Assembly (NCBI RefSeq): GCF_027579695.1
Contig: NC_083579.1
Coordinates: 75,138,998-75,202,997, forward strand
Direction of reading: 5' to 3'
Origin: Neoarius graeffei
Taxonomy: Eukaryota > Chordata > Actinopteri > Siluriformes > Ariidae
Length of the DNA: 64,000 nucleotides
Positions 22,001-32,715 of this stretch are shown in pieces (position 1 is the first letter of the stretch; each line of letters opens with the position of its first letter). The position numbers were made by a program, and so were the translations under genes. The notes under the pieces are model-generated. The model was given only the letters and a program-made list of their open reading frames with translations, ran no database searches and had not been told where the DNA came from.

Positions 22001-22428
22001 CCTTCTGCGGTTAGACTGTTTAACAACTCTTTGCGGTAGCCATGGTGATGATGATGCTGGGGGGGGGGGGTGGTGGTAGGGGTGAGGGGGTTTGTGATGA
22101 GGGTGATGAAGATGACGATGATCTTGTGCTGTTAGGATTTTTTATCCCCTCTTATGCTGCTATATGACTGCACTGTCTGTGTATTTTTAACTTTTTATTT
22201 ATGTACTTATTTATTTATTTAGTCGATTAGTAATAACACTTTTACTTTCATAACATCCCCCCTCTTGTATTTATCTTGTATATATCCTTTTAGTTTTAAC
22301 TTTGGTCCTGTGTTTGTACGTATGTTGTCTATCCTTGGATACATGTTGATTGTGTGATGTACTGCTGCGACACATGAATTTCCCCATTGTGGGATAATAA
22401 AGGGCATACTTACTTACTTACTTACTTA
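19013..22428 (+). mobile_element. CR1/Rex1-like LINE, near full length
   Basis: It follows SINE-A directly. The 5' region has CCAAAATGGCGCCGCGC, which includes an AAAATGGC motif resembling a YY1 site. One long ORF (19088-22039) is followed by a 3' UTR with a GGGGGGGGGG run and gatgatgatg, ending gggataataaagggcatact and (actt)n. A short microsatellite tail instead of poly-A fits the CR1/L2 group. No convincing target duplication was found. Confidence 0.85.
19088..22039 (+). CDS. LINE endonuclease/reverse transcriptase (ORF2-type)
   Basis: An uninterrupted 983-codon frame encodes the enzyme that nicks target DNA and copies the LINE RNA there. The apurinic-like endonuclease spans about residues 108-340: GNVRSI, LFTETWL (catalytic Glu), GDFNHAP, TLDLFFANI and GRSDHDLV (SDH at about 312) are all present. 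RT spans about 530-830: KKATGPDGIS, NHYRPVALT, FYDFSSAFNTI, GAPQGTVLAPLLF, and the catalytic box FSDD at about 752, followed by YKYLGFHL. The post-RT region (LYLLQRLRSFGV, RRSFLPSAVRLFNNSLR) matches Rex1/CR1-like fish LINEs. An alternative start at Met25 (19160) opens a hydrophobic leader, LALLLLLLLASQ, reminiscent of a signal peptide. No stop or frameshift is visible; a CR1-type ORF1 upstream was not found. I consider it intact, with activity unproven. Confidence 0.9.
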   Translation: MLSASLASLCGLFSGLILFSIWDTMNIKTVVLALLLLLLLASQADSTGSGSGHAIVYTREQLLALCGAGKLTGYRPDVPRELKRRRRGCCSGVMCRSKRKRFKPTLPAIITGNVRSICNKMDELAALTRHQREYQQCSMILFTETWLTELTPDSNATLDGFQLIRADRTRDSGKRKGGGLAVFVNDRWCNLGHITIKEKLCSVDIELLAISTRPYYLPRELSHVITIVVYVPPSANADSARDVLLSAVSRLQTQHPQALILITGDFNHAPPTATLPTFTQYITCYTRGNKTLDLFFANIKEAYTSSPLPPLGRSDHDLVHLIPVYKPMVHKQQVTMHTRKVWSEEVMDALRDCFDSTVWDVFCEDHGEDMDSLTSCVTDYINFCVDSTISTKTVRLFSKNKPWITPDIKALLKDKRRAFKTGDREQMKCVQRELRRKIREGKNSYRRKMEEQLQQCDVRGVWRSLKTISGHNNSRPELARDQEWVNNLNRFFNRFDQPATPPPTSHSPLPPPPSPSVVLSTVQVERELAKLRVKKATGPDGISSRLLKSCARQLSGIVEHLFNMSLRQQKVPQLWKTSCVVPVPKISRPCDFNHYRPVALTTHLAKTLERLVLHHLRPLVSSSADPLQFAYQPGIGVEDAVIFLTQKALSHLERPGSIVRIMFYDFSSAFNTIHPDLLRDKLVQAGVHHNLSAWLLDFLSDRPQYVRTKGCVSDTVVCNMGAPQGTVLAPLLFTIYTADFTHYPANCHLQKFSDDSAMVGLINNGDEREYRELNQNFVSWCQQNHLQINAGKTKELVVDFRRCRAPPLVPVNIQGVEIEIVDSYKYLGFHLNKKLDWTANTQALYKKSQSRLYLLQRLRSFGVQDTLLRTFYDSVVASGIMYGVVCWCSSITVAEAKKLNKLVKRAGSVLGCGLDPVEVVGDRRMMTKLSSILGNVHHPLHGAMAALESPLSSSRLIHPHCKTERYRRSFLPSAVRLFNNSLR

Positions 22429-22457
22429 ATTTAATTTATTTAATTATTTCTATTCAG

Positions 22458-22573
22458 ACATGTACAGCTTCTATGACGACATCAACATGGAGGAACGACC
22501 CATTGAGAAGAGTCTGACTGCAGAGCCACAGAGCTGCACTTTTACAACAGCCGTTTCAGGCCATCAGCACTGA
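22458..22573 (+). CDS. Candidate host terminal coding exon
   Basis: Right after the LINE, tttctattcag forms a splice acceptor. The next 116 bases are open in one frame only, starting with two bases of a split codon, then MYSFYDDINMEERPIEKSL and ending SGHQH before TGA at 22571. The acidic, non-repetitive composition looks like real protein rather than repeat translation. I do not recognise the family. No poly-A signal was found within the next few hundred bases, and no matching upstream exon was located in the window. It may be the 3' end of a plus-strand host gene whose last intron received the LINE. It could also be chance. Confidence 0.4.
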
Positions 22574-23137
22574 ACGCATACACAGTAGGACATCGACGCA
22601 GTAGGACACCTGCTAATTCATGTAATTGTGCCTTGTAGACAGTGACCATCTGTGGTGGTTTTGTGTCACCATGCGTATTTCCATTCAGGAAGTGATACTA
22701 TCACTTGAACCTAACCCTGACCTTAACCTCACCCAGGCCCTTAGACTAAAATGACTGAAATGTCACGAAGATAAACAAAAGAAAATGTCAGCACGTGCAC
22801 TGAATGAATGCCATTCGCCTGAAACTGTTGTTGTAAAACCACAGGGGTGTAAAACTGTGGCCCTGAGGCCACAAAAAAAAAAAAGAGGAGTTGTTATTAC
22901 CATGAAGCTAGTAAGCTTGGAATATTTATGAAACTAATCTGTGGAAAAACTGTCTAAATTTATGTTATTTGGTAAATATATAATTTATTATCATTTATTA
23001 TTTTTTAAAATTAGGAATATGATTTAATTCTTCAATTCGTGGATTTTATGTTGTGTTTATTAGACAAGGTCAAGGTCAAAGGAAAGCACTTTAATTTTTT
23101 TTCATTTTTAAAATTTTTGGTATAACTGATATTCAAT
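22574..23137. other. No recognised gene; possible 3' UTR then AT-rich
   Basis: The first part could be 3' UTR of the candidate exon. From about 22870 it becomes A/T-rich with no repeats that I could match elsewhere in the window. Confidence 0.4.
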
Positions 23138-23510
23138 GGGCGGCACGGTGGTGTAGTGGTTAGCGCTGTCGCCTCACAGCAAGAAGGTCCGGGTTCGAGC
23201 CCCGTGGCCGGCGAGGGCCTTTCTGTGCGGAGTTTGCATGTTCTCCCCGTGTCCGCGTGGGTTTCCTCCGGGTGCTCCGGTTTCCCCCACAGTCCAAAGA
23301 CATGCAGGTTAGGTTAACTGGTGACTCTAAATTGACCGTAGGTGTGAATGTGAGTGTGAATGGTTGTCTGTGTCTATGTGTCGGCCCTGTGATGACCTGG
23401 CGACTTGTCCAGGGTGTACCCCGCCTTTCGCCCGTAGTCAGCTGGGATAGGCTCCAGCTTGCCTGCGACCCTGTAGAACAGGATAAAGCGGCTACAGCTG
23501 ATGGATGGAT
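23138..23510 (+). repeat. SINE-A copy
   Basis: Full head and tail; the tail ends in gatggatggata instead of the GATGAG repeats, a minor tail variant. No clear target duplication. Confidence 0.85.
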
Positions 23511-25255
23511 ACAGTGGTTTTCCTTTTACTACTTCCCGTAATCAGAAAAAGTGTTTTTTTTTTCCCAAAACAATGGAATTGGATATATAGCGTTTTGGAA
23601 CCAAACTCTTCATATCTCCATTTATGCTTAGGAATACATACTTTTTCGTTCACATTTATAAGTATAAAGTGAAAAGACATTATGTGTGTAAATATGAAGT
23701 GGATATACTGTACGGTATGCGGTAGAGCTATTGTATATTAAATAACAAAAACAAAAGGGTCTGAATACCCATTTCCCATTATTATTTAGGGAATGCAAAT
23801 CTATTAAACAATACATTTACAGAATGACTCTGGGAAGGATAAGTAATTTTTTGCTTTGTCTTTCTGTACTACAGTCAAACCCATTTCCAAGCATTAGTTG
23901 ATATTAAAGTACCGCTGTTGAAAATGTGACCAAAGTAAATGGGACGTTATTCAGTTCCTCATCGAGTGCTTATTTTCTCTTTCCTTCCATTACTGCATCA
24001 GCATTATGGTTGACCAAATCTGAAGGCTAAAATGACCTCATCTGTGTTTTATTGCAGCTACAGAAGATACACCACAGCATTACAAAGTTCACATGTGATA
24101 TTTGTGCAATTCTTCTTGCCAAATGTGTGTACAAGTGTGTAAACGTGTCATACTGGAACACAGTATCCTTCCTGATTTGTTGTTATGTAGCAGAAAAGAA
24201 AATAATACACTAAACACTATTTACATCACAATCTATTTACAACCAGAAGATAAATCTGGGTTGAAAGAAATACATCTTTTCTACCATTTCTCACATTTGG
24301 TAATAGTTCCTCCTTCTAACGTCTCGAGAGTCTGCAAACAAAACTCAAATCAACTTTTGATACCAAAATTAGCTTTCTTTGGTTTCCTGTTCGCTTCCCC
24401 GAGCCTTATATCCTGTACAGTTTCTCAGATTATCTTTTATGTAAGCTGATGCTCTTTTTAGAGTGTTTAGGGAAAAAATAGCCATCTGGCACTCTAAAAG
24501 AGGCGTCTGTAACGCTCCGTGCCCACGCTTTCCACCAGTGGGTCAGTGGGTGAGAGAGGGAGGGAGTCTGCAGGGAGGAGTGAGAGTGAACAGGCAGCGG
24601 AGAAGGTAGGTGGCGTGGGCTCTGAGCACCTGGAGGGCCATCGGCCGCCAGGACAAGTAGGCCGAGGAAAGTTTTCTCCTCACACAAAGGGCAGGAAGGT
24701 CATACTTTATATTATGTCATCAGTTTATTTTTGCCCACTTCGGAACTAAGGTGGCCTGGAGCAAAAACATTCACATGGACTCCATAGATAGTGTGATATT
24801 TCTGTCTCTCACTCCACGCTGCTGACTGACTGAGCAACTTTATTTGGTTGAAAGAGGTGTTATGCCACTTTTTGTGCTAAAAAGCTCCCACCTACTTGCT
24901 GATATTTGTGAAACAGATTTGTGATCTTACTCAGGACGATGTGGTTTGGTGTGTGGAATAACAATACGGATTTGCGCAATATCGTTTTTCTTTATAAGGT
25001 TTTATACGGACATGTTGACACTGTTACTAGTTTTTTTTTTTTTTTAAATATGCAAGTTGTGCTCGCACACAATGATCGCAGTCTAGTGAAATGAAGTACT
25101 TAGAAACACCTTTTTGTAAAACCGATACTTTTCAGTCCTCTTTTTTCAGTTGCGGTGCTAAACTCTGGAACTTCATGTGCAAATTAGCTGCACCTAGTAA
25201 TTTCCTTAGTTGAAAGTCTTTCAAGGTTTTTATTACTAATGTGTACAAAGATCAG
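23511..25255. other. No firm gene; possible promoter/5' exon near 24.5 kb
   Basis: Most of this stretch is AT-rich and unique. Around 24500-24620 composition shifts to G-rich (gagagagggagggagtctgc) and ends in gcggagaag followed by gtaggt, a plausible donor, so a non-coding first exon is possible. There is no coding evidence. Confidence 0.3.
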
Positions 25256-25259
25256 TTAA

Positions 25260-27196
25260 AGCTGTACTGCCTTTCAGATTTTTCAAGTGTAGGTCATAAA
25301 AAGGATTTTCCCCGACACACAATTATTTTTGTTTAGTGGACTGAAAGCTACTGAATTCGAATCACAGACTTCCAATTTCATTAGTAGGACAATTAACGAA
25401 TTTAGAGCCATGTGGCCTTAAATTCTCTGCGATTTTTTCCTGCTTCAAATCAAGTTTCAAATCAAATCAAGTTTATTTGTATAGCGCTTTTAACAATAAA
25501 CATTGTCGCACAGCAGCTTTACAGAATTTGAACGACTTAAAACATGAGCTAATTTTATCCCTAATCTATCCCCAATGAGCAAGCCTGTGGCGACGGTGGC
25601 AAGGAAAAACTCCCTCAGACGACATGAGGAAGAAACCTCGAGAGGAACCAGACTCAAAAGGGAACCCATCCTCATTTGGGCAACAACAGACAGCCTGACT
25701 ATAATATTAACAGTTTTAACAGGTATAATCCTCAACTGTCCTCATGGGGCCATCCTTCACAGGAGCGGTGCGATAAAACTCTGACCAGACACAGGGCACC
25801 AGGATGGATCAAGCAGGTCCGAGGGGCAGAAGAGGCCAGCATCTCAATCCCAGGACCAACATGTAACTCAGAGGGACAGATTGGGGGGGGGGGGGGGGGG
25901 GGGAGAGAGAGAGAGAGAGAGATAGAAAGAAAACACAGGTTGTTAGGTATGCCCTAAAAATGACAAGTATTAAATCTGTGTGGTAGACTTGCAGAGACGA
26001 GAGTCTTTACATCAGGCATAACACACAAAAATGGCATGTTAATATGGTAAAAAATATCATGACCTGCTCTGGCTGGATGCTTGATTGGGTGATGGGAGCA
26101 CACTCCTCAGCAATGATGAGATGCAGATGGGACCCTTAGGGCTGGTCAAGACAATTCAGTTACATTTCACCGGGTCTGGGACATGCGACAGAATGTCTGA
26201 CGGCCGATTCCCTGCAGGCTACGATAGCCAGTCGAGGTCTCCACCCTCTCCACCAAAAGATTTCCTGTTGACTCCATGTAACTCAGAGGGACAGATTTGG
26301 GGTGGGGGGGGAGGGAAAGAAAACACAGGTTGTTAGGTATGCCCAATGTCACCTGAATAAGTAGGAGCAGTATACATATTGCACCGAGTACAAGCAGGGA
26401 CTCCGGCAACTAACTATGACAGCATAACTAAAAGGAGAGAGCCAGAAGGTAACACAGGCATGAGGGAGCCCCGGGACATAAAGCAGCAGCCACTACACCG
26501 TCAACAAACTCCAGTGAGCAAGCGAGTGGGGACTGACAGCATCCGTACATCCCAGTTTACCAAAACACTCTATGTCTGAGGACCCTCCAGATCTACACCT
26601 TTACCTCATAAACACCATGACCCAATTCAAGGTACTACAGTACATCATGCATCACGTGGTGGGCTTTCCCCGTTTGCACAAGGCATTGTGGGATACAAAT
26701 TTGAAACAGGAGAGAAAAATGGAGGACGTGAGTGTGCGAATGAAACGTGAAAAACCGACTACAGTAACAGAAAGCGAGAAGAAAAGACGTTACGTTATAT
26801 ACGAAGGAAAGGAAACGCAGGACCAAACTAATAAATATCAGCGGTCAGAGGGCACTTCGGTGTGATCAGCTGTTCGTTTAGCGACAGAATAATGGAACTG
26901 CCAGTGCACGGTCAAAGGTAAACCTGTAGATGGCAGTAATGCAACACTGTGGATGCGTAAGAAGAAGGTAAACCTGCGCATGCGCACACACGGACTTTCC
27001 CCATCTGCTTGACTGCACGAAGCGAGCAATTTCATGCACATTATTTGCTTTAATCCCTTCAAATTAAATAACTTCCCAGCCACAGAATGGCTTAATATTT
27101 TGTGAGATATTACAGAAATAAACATATATCACAATGACCAAATTTCAGACGGAACTAAACTTCACTGATTTTATGAAAGAGAAAGGCCGTCTACTT
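25260..27196. mobile_element. TTAA-flanked DNA transposon (family X), copy 1
   Basis: Ends read AGCTGTACTGCCTTTC (25260) and, inverted, AAGTAGACGGCCTTTC (27196), each next to TTAA (25256-25259; 27197-27200). A TTAA duplication fits the piggyBac or Kolobok superfamilies. It is split by an L2-like fragment (25447-26620); copy 2 at 60257 shows the uninterrupted sequence. The frame starting ATG at 26719 (MEDVSVRMKREKPTTVTE) is a possible exon of unknown type. Confidence 0.7.
25447..26620 (-). mobile_element. L2-like LINE 3' UTR fragment
   Basis: It starts aaatcaagtttcaaatc, then tttgtatagcgcttttaaca, and matches 8430-9330 throughout, including a G run (about 25882-25902) followed by (GA)n. It ends at ctttacctcataaacacc without reaching RT coding sequence. 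It interrupts family X, where copy 2 reads cctgcttcaccatgacc. Confidence 0.8.
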
Positions 27197-27200
27197 TTAA

Positions 27201-28173
27201 TTAATGTTTTTGATACTGATAGGCCTTACTTGTAAAGTCGCTGTCGTAATTGTGGTTGCCATTGGCAACAATGAATTTTACTTGTGTTTTTCTTTTGTCA
27301 AAGTCCTTTGAGATTTTTAATGTTTTAGTATGGAGGTGCCTTGTATGGGACTCTAGGTCTCGTTCACACCTACCCTTTCGGACGTTCCTTTGTTTCCCCA
27401 CATGGTTTTGTTTGCTTTGTATGTCTTGTAAATTTGTAATTTTGTTGTTTGAAGGCCAATAAAGCTATTAAAAAATGGATTCTTGTAAAAACCGTCGAGA
27501 TTTTTTTTTACACATCTTAACTTGCATAGTACCTCAGTACAGTACATTGGTGGATTTTGGGTTATAAGTGTTGTGTTGCAGATGTTGGTCTACCAACTAA
27601 CATGGTGTTTGCCAACCGCCTTCCAGCTCGGAACATAGGTCTATACCGCATCACGCAACATCTGATTTAACATTGCAGTTGAATTGCAAATCTGTACAGG
27701 CTGAGGACGGAAATAGACGATGTCTTCTTCTGTGCTCTGTGTATGTTTCAACCCCTCAAAAACTGGAGTATTGGACTGAATTCTGGAACAATAGTACGAT
27801 CATTATTTTACGTAAATGTTAAATCCTGTTTTTAGAGAACTGTTCGGAGCTGAGACAGGACGGAATAATTACCAACGAATACTCAAATCAGCCACAGTAT
27901 GAACCCAGTCATCACTGTGCAGATGTTTATGTTTTCTAATTTGGAAATTATGTTTGAAGTAACCCTTGACTGGTTACTGGTAGTTCAGTGTACTTCAAAG
28001 TCACACAGCGCCATCTGGTGGTAGTTCAGTTTGGGAGCAAAACTGTTGAATGAAGTTGATTTTAGAGCTAAATATGTTTATACATGTTGCGACTTAGTAT
28101 TAAGGTTCTATCTGTTGTTGATTCTCAGCCCAGACAGACCTTTATTATACTAATCTCATGTTATGTTGTAATT
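27201..28173. other. No recognised gene
   Basis: Unique-looking, moderately AT-rich sequence. Short frames near 27250-27460 show no family signature. Confidence 0.5.
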
Positions 28174-28177
28174 TTAA

Positions 28178-28567
28178 CCCTTGTGTGGTGTTCATATTTT
28201 TGTTCTTCAGCCAGTGTTCGTGGGTCTGGTGGACCCGCTGCATTTTGGTGTTTTAAATTCAACACAATCAAACAATTTTACATTCAGTACTTAACAGATG
28301 TTTACTTCACCCCAATTACAAGCAATATAAACAACATATATGGTTAATATTTGCCCTTTACCTTTGTTAGATTACATTTATTTTTTTTTAAAAAGTGCTA
28401 CTCGTTTTTTGTTTGTTTTTTTAATAAAATGTAATTTTACAAAAAGAAAATCAATTCTAGTCAAGATATGAGTGGAAATCTGAGTTTGAAAAAATAATTA
28501 ATCGTATCATTGTTCCTTTGATAAAAAAATGAAAACGGGTCCCACAGACCAGAACACCATATAAGGG
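28178..28567. mobile_element. piggyBac-like MITE
   Basis: Ends are CCCTTGTGTGGTGTTC and, inverted, CCCTTATATGGTGTTC, each flanked by TTAA (28174-28177; 28568-28571). GGGTC motifs lie about 40 bp inside both ends. At 390 bp it is AT-rich with no coding content. Confidence 0.8.
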
Positions 28568-28660
28568 TTAATTTGTTTAAAGAAATATTAGCTTACTACA
28601 CTACCTGTCCAAAAAAAAAAGTCAGTTTGGATTTAAATAAGCAAATACATAAGAGCCTTT

Positions 28661-29015
28661 GGGCAGCACGGTGGTGTAGTGGTTAGCGCTGTCGCCTCAC
28701 AGCAAGAAGGTCCGGGTTCGAGCCCCGTGGCCAGCGAGGGCCTTTCTGTGTGGAGTTTGCATGTTGTCCGTGTGGGTTTCCTCCGGGTGCTCCGGTTTCC
28801 CCCACAGTCCAAAGACATGCAGGTTAGGTTAACTGGTGACTCTAAATTGACCGTAGGTGTGAATGGTTGTCTGTGTCTATGTGTCAGCCCTGTGATGACC
28901 TGGCGACTTGTCCAGGGTGTACCCCGCCTTTCACCCGTAGTCAGCTGGGATAGGCTCCAGCTTGCCTGCGACCCTGTAGAACAGGATAAAGCAGCTAGAG
29001 ATGATGAGATGAGAT
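28661..29015 (+). repeat. SINE-A copy
   Basis: Target duplication aagagccttt / aagagtcttt (28651-28660; 29016-29025), one mismatch. A short internal deletion removes the gtgaatgtgagt repeat. Confidence 0.85.
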
Positions 29016-29257
29016 AAGAGTCTTTGATTGGTTGGACAATTACCGCACTGATTAATATTTTTCAGCCAGCAACAATTCCTTTAACCCTAACTGATGCAGT
29101 GAGTAGCTTCTCATTTCTTAAACGACCATGTCGGAAGATGTATCCTGTGGTTATGGATAAAATGCTACCATGTTTCAGAAAAGTCAAATTATTGGCCTGG
29201 ATCAAGCAAAGAAAACAATTAAGGAGATTACTGATATGACTGGATTTGGGAAAAAAT

Positions 29258-29309
29258 CTCTCATCTCATCTCATTATCTGTAGCCGCTTTATCCTGTTCT
29301 ACAGGGTAA
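29258..29309 (-). repeat. SINE-A tail fragment
   Basis: Only the last about 50 bp of the tail (tctcatctcattatctgtag...) are present, ending in ctacagggt. Confidence 0.7.
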
Positions 29310-29689
29310 ATGTAGTTTTGGGAGCCTTTCGGGTGTTCAGCGCGTCTTCAGTTTCAGTTTTCAGTTTATTTATTTCGTGTTTAAACCTAACACCGGATTA
29401 GCCCCGTCTTCTCTCTTTCCTGACTGACAAAGAAATGATTGTGTGCATGCGTAGCAGAAAAGTTTTGTCATTGGATCTTCGCATGAGCTCTGACGTATGA
29501 CGTCGTGTTGTCTTGACAACGTGCAATATTATAACAATATCGCATGCTCATTCTCCATTGGGGAGAGTGATGTAATACATGGAGAATAAGTGATATGACA
29601 ACAATATTGCATGCCATCAACACGCGGGAACACGCTGAGAGGCTGCGCGAGAACACGCTGAGAGCGAGAGCGGGTTGAGAGCGGGCCCA

Positions 29690-30346
29690 GTGATGAATGA
29701 ATTTTCATGACAATGAATGAATTTTAAGAGAGTAAATGTTAGAACAACTATGAAAAGTATGTGCATAACAGTCTGTGGGGTGAAATTGTGGAATGGTCTG
29801 GATAATGAGCTCAAAAATAGCACCAACATAAAACTGTTTAAAAAATTATATAAAAACATGTTAATAAAAATATATGAGAATGAGGACAGGCAGACTATAT
29901 AGGTGATGATGAAATTGAGAGTAAGTCTGTGACTGGTCTTCTTGTATTTAGTGTATAGTTATAGGTATGTGTATATGTATGTACTGTATATATGTATTGT
30001 ATGTGTGTATATATGCATAACATAAGTATCTGTATATATGATTTGATTTGGTCGATATTATACCATGTCGGTATGTTTTGATATGTTGGTATGTTTTCTT
30101 TTTTGTTTATTGCTTTTGTTTTCTTTTGTATATATAGTTTATTATGGTGGAAAGTGACATTTGATTAGCGGTGGTATAGAGGGTTAGGATTGGATAAGTT
30201 ATTACTTCTTCCTAATCCTTTCTGAACATTATGTTATTGCCTTGTGGCTACGCTATTCTGTTTGTTTATGATGATGTTTTGATTATTGTATTTTTTATTT
30301 AAATTTTTATTTTTATATCTTTCTTCTTTATTGTTCAGAATAAAGT

Positions 30347-30400
<54 letters not shown>
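29690..30400 (+). mobile_element. LINE 3' end with (CAAT)n tail
   Basis: The RT C-terminus is followed by a long AT-rich 3' UTR ending attgttcagaataaagtaat and a (caat)n tract (about 30348-30400). The 5' part is missing. Confidence 0.65.
29717..29902 (+). pseudogene. LINE reverse transcriptase C-terminal stub
   Basis: The 61-residue frame contains TTMKSMCITVCGVKLWNGLD and NELKNSTNIKLFKKLYKNML, the GVKLWN...LK...FKK pattern at the extreme C-terminus of several fish LINE RTs. The stop at 29902 is followed by a typical LINE 3' UTR. All catalytic parts are lost by 5' truncation. The clade cannot be told from such a short segment. Confidence 0.6.
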
Positions 30401-30404
<4 letters not shown>

Positions 30405-30461
30405 CCCACTAGAAGGGAATAGAACACGTTTTTATTCCATGGAAAAATTAGCCTGTATGTC

Positions 30462-30492
<31 letters not shown>

Positions 30493-30505
30493 TATAATAA
30501 TAATG
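30462..30505. repeat. (AAT)n microsatellite
   Basis: About 14 units of AAT with one interruption. Confidence 0.9.
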
Positions 30506-30991
30506 TTAGCGTAGTCATCATCATCAGCAGCAGCATCATGAACCCTTGGTGAACCCTTGGCAGTCCCCAGACTACAATTTGAGAACCATTGCTTGACTGT
30601 GTAGAATTATTTGAACCCACACCGCCCTCTAGTGGTGATGTTAGTACCTTTTCACTGAACAAACATTTTGAATCAGGTTCACCACAGTTTCAACAAAGTC
30701 TTCAGTTTCACCACAGTTTTTTTCCTCGATAGCACATAAAATACCATATGTACATTAAACTACACTCGAGATTAAACTGACAGAGAATCTGTTGAAAGTC
30801 ACCAAACATGAGGAGTGAATTCGTAGGGCAGATTTCCTCAGTCTGTCGAAAACTATTTATCTCATTTATCTCCCACACATTTTTTATTTAAGTACCATTT
30901 CTCAGTATCTTCCAATATGCTATTGACATTCAACACTCATTGCAAAAGGGAATGGCCCTGACATTCTTCAAAAGGGTAATGGTGTGAATGG
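30506..30991. other. No recognised gene
   Basis: Unique sequence between the microsatellite and the next SINE; no coding or repeat signal was recognised. Confidence 0.5.
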
Positions 30992-31003
30992 ACAATTTAT
31001 TAT

Positions 31004-31381
31004 CTCATCTCATCTCATTATCTCTAGCCGCTTTATCCTGTTCTACAGGGTCGCAGGCAAGCTGGAGCCTATCCCAGCTGACTACGGGCGAAAGGCGGGG
31101 TACACCCTGGACAAGTCGCCAGGTCATCACAGGGCTGACACATAGACACAGACAACCATTCACATTCACATTCACACCTACGCTCAATTTAGAGTCACCA
31201 GTTAACCTAACCTGCATGTCTTTGGACTGTGGGGGAGACCGGAGCACCCGGAGGAAACCCACGCGGACACGGGGAGAACATGCAAACTCCACACAGAAAG
31301 GCCCTTGCCGGCCATGGGGCTCGAACCCGGACGTTCTTGCTGTGAGGCGACAGCGCTAACCACTACACCACCGTGCCGCCC
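31004..31381 (-). repeat. SINE-A copy, left arm of an inverted pair
   Basis: Exact 12-bp duplication acaatttattat (30992-31003; 31382-31393). Its head faces the head of the next copy. Confidence 0.9.
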
Positions 31382-31415
31382 ACAATTTATTATTTAATAG
31401 TTTAATTTGGTAGTT

Positions 31416-31791
31416 GGCGGCACGGTGGTGTAGTGGTTAGCGCTGTCGCCTCACAGCAAGAAGGTCCTGGGTTCGAGCCCCAGGGCCGGCGAGGGCCTTT
31501 CTGTGTGGAGTTTGCATGTTCTCTCCGTGTCCGCGTGGGTTTCCTCCGGGTGCTCCGGTTTCCCCCACAGTCCAAAGACATGCAGGTTAGGTTAACTGGT
31601 GACTCTAAATTGACCGTAGGTGTGAATGTGAGTGTGAATGGTTGTCTGTGTCTATGTGTCAGCCCTGTGATGACCTGGCGACTTGTCCAGGGTGTACCCC
31701 GCCTTTCACCCGTAGTCAGCTGGGATAGGCTCCAGCTTGCCTGTGACCCTGTAGAAGGATAAAGCGGCTAGAGATAATGAGATGAGATGAG
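31416..31791 (+). repeat. SINE-A copy, right arm of an inverted pair
   Basis: Exact 12-bp duplication aatttggtagtt (31404-31415; 31792-31803). Only 34 bp separate it from the opposite copy at 31004-31381. Confidence 0.9.
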
Positions 31792-31803
31792 AATTTGGTA
31801 GTT

Positions 31804-32400
31804 TCAGAGATACTATTTCCTCACTAAAAGATAGTTGGAGATAGAGGGATGCCAGCCATTTTACTTCCCTTAAATAACCGTTTGGTTCACAATGCTATCA
31901 TTGTTTTCCGATAGCCTCATTATAAATACCCCACTGGCACCAAGTGTACCATATACCGGTAGGTACTGACTATAGCTGGATTTCATTTCAACATACTTAA
32001 ACAGCAACTTTCACAACAACCTATGTGCATGCTTCAGATAAATAACTTGCAGCATTAATACAAACTACCTACGGCACTTAGAAAGCAGTATTTTGCCCGT
32101 CTCAGCCTATTACACTCTACTTTGAAACATAATCTATGAAATACTTTAAAAACTTATTATTTTTACACTGAAGTATGAAACCATCGAACATCTCACACTT
32201 GAATCAATCACTCACTCAATTTTCATGAGTCATCCATTACAGATTATGGAAAACGTTCTTTTTATTTGTGTCACACAACATTCACTCATCTCTGTTACCA
32301 GAACACATTCACCCCATGAAATTCCACAAGTTCAACAGGAAGTGCATCTTTTGAATTTCTGATGATCATGGAAAGAAAAAAAAGGTTCTCTGACTTATGA
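31804..32400. other. No recognised gene
   Basis: AT-rich unique sequence; nothing identified. Confidence 0.5.
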
Positions 32401-32715
32401 TTATCCATTATCTGCAGCCGCTTATCCTGTGCAGGGTCGCGGGCAAGCTGGAGCCTATCCCAGCTGACTATGGGCGAGAGGTAGAGTACACCCTGGATAA
32501 GTCACCAGATCATTGCAGGGCTGACACATAGAGACAAACAACCATTCACACTCACTTTAGAGCCACCAGTTAGCCTAACCTGTATGTCTTTGGGGAAACC
32601 CACATAGACATGGGGAGAACATGCAAACTCCACACAGAAAGGCCCCTGGGCTCGAACCCAGAACCTTCTTGCTGTGAGTCAACAGTGCTAACCACTACAC
32701 CACCGTGCCACCAAT
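32401..32715 (-). repeat. SINE-A copy, diverged
   Basis: Recognisable from tail (ccattatctgcagccgctta) to head (accactacaccaccgtgcca), with several internal deletions. Confidence 0.8.
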
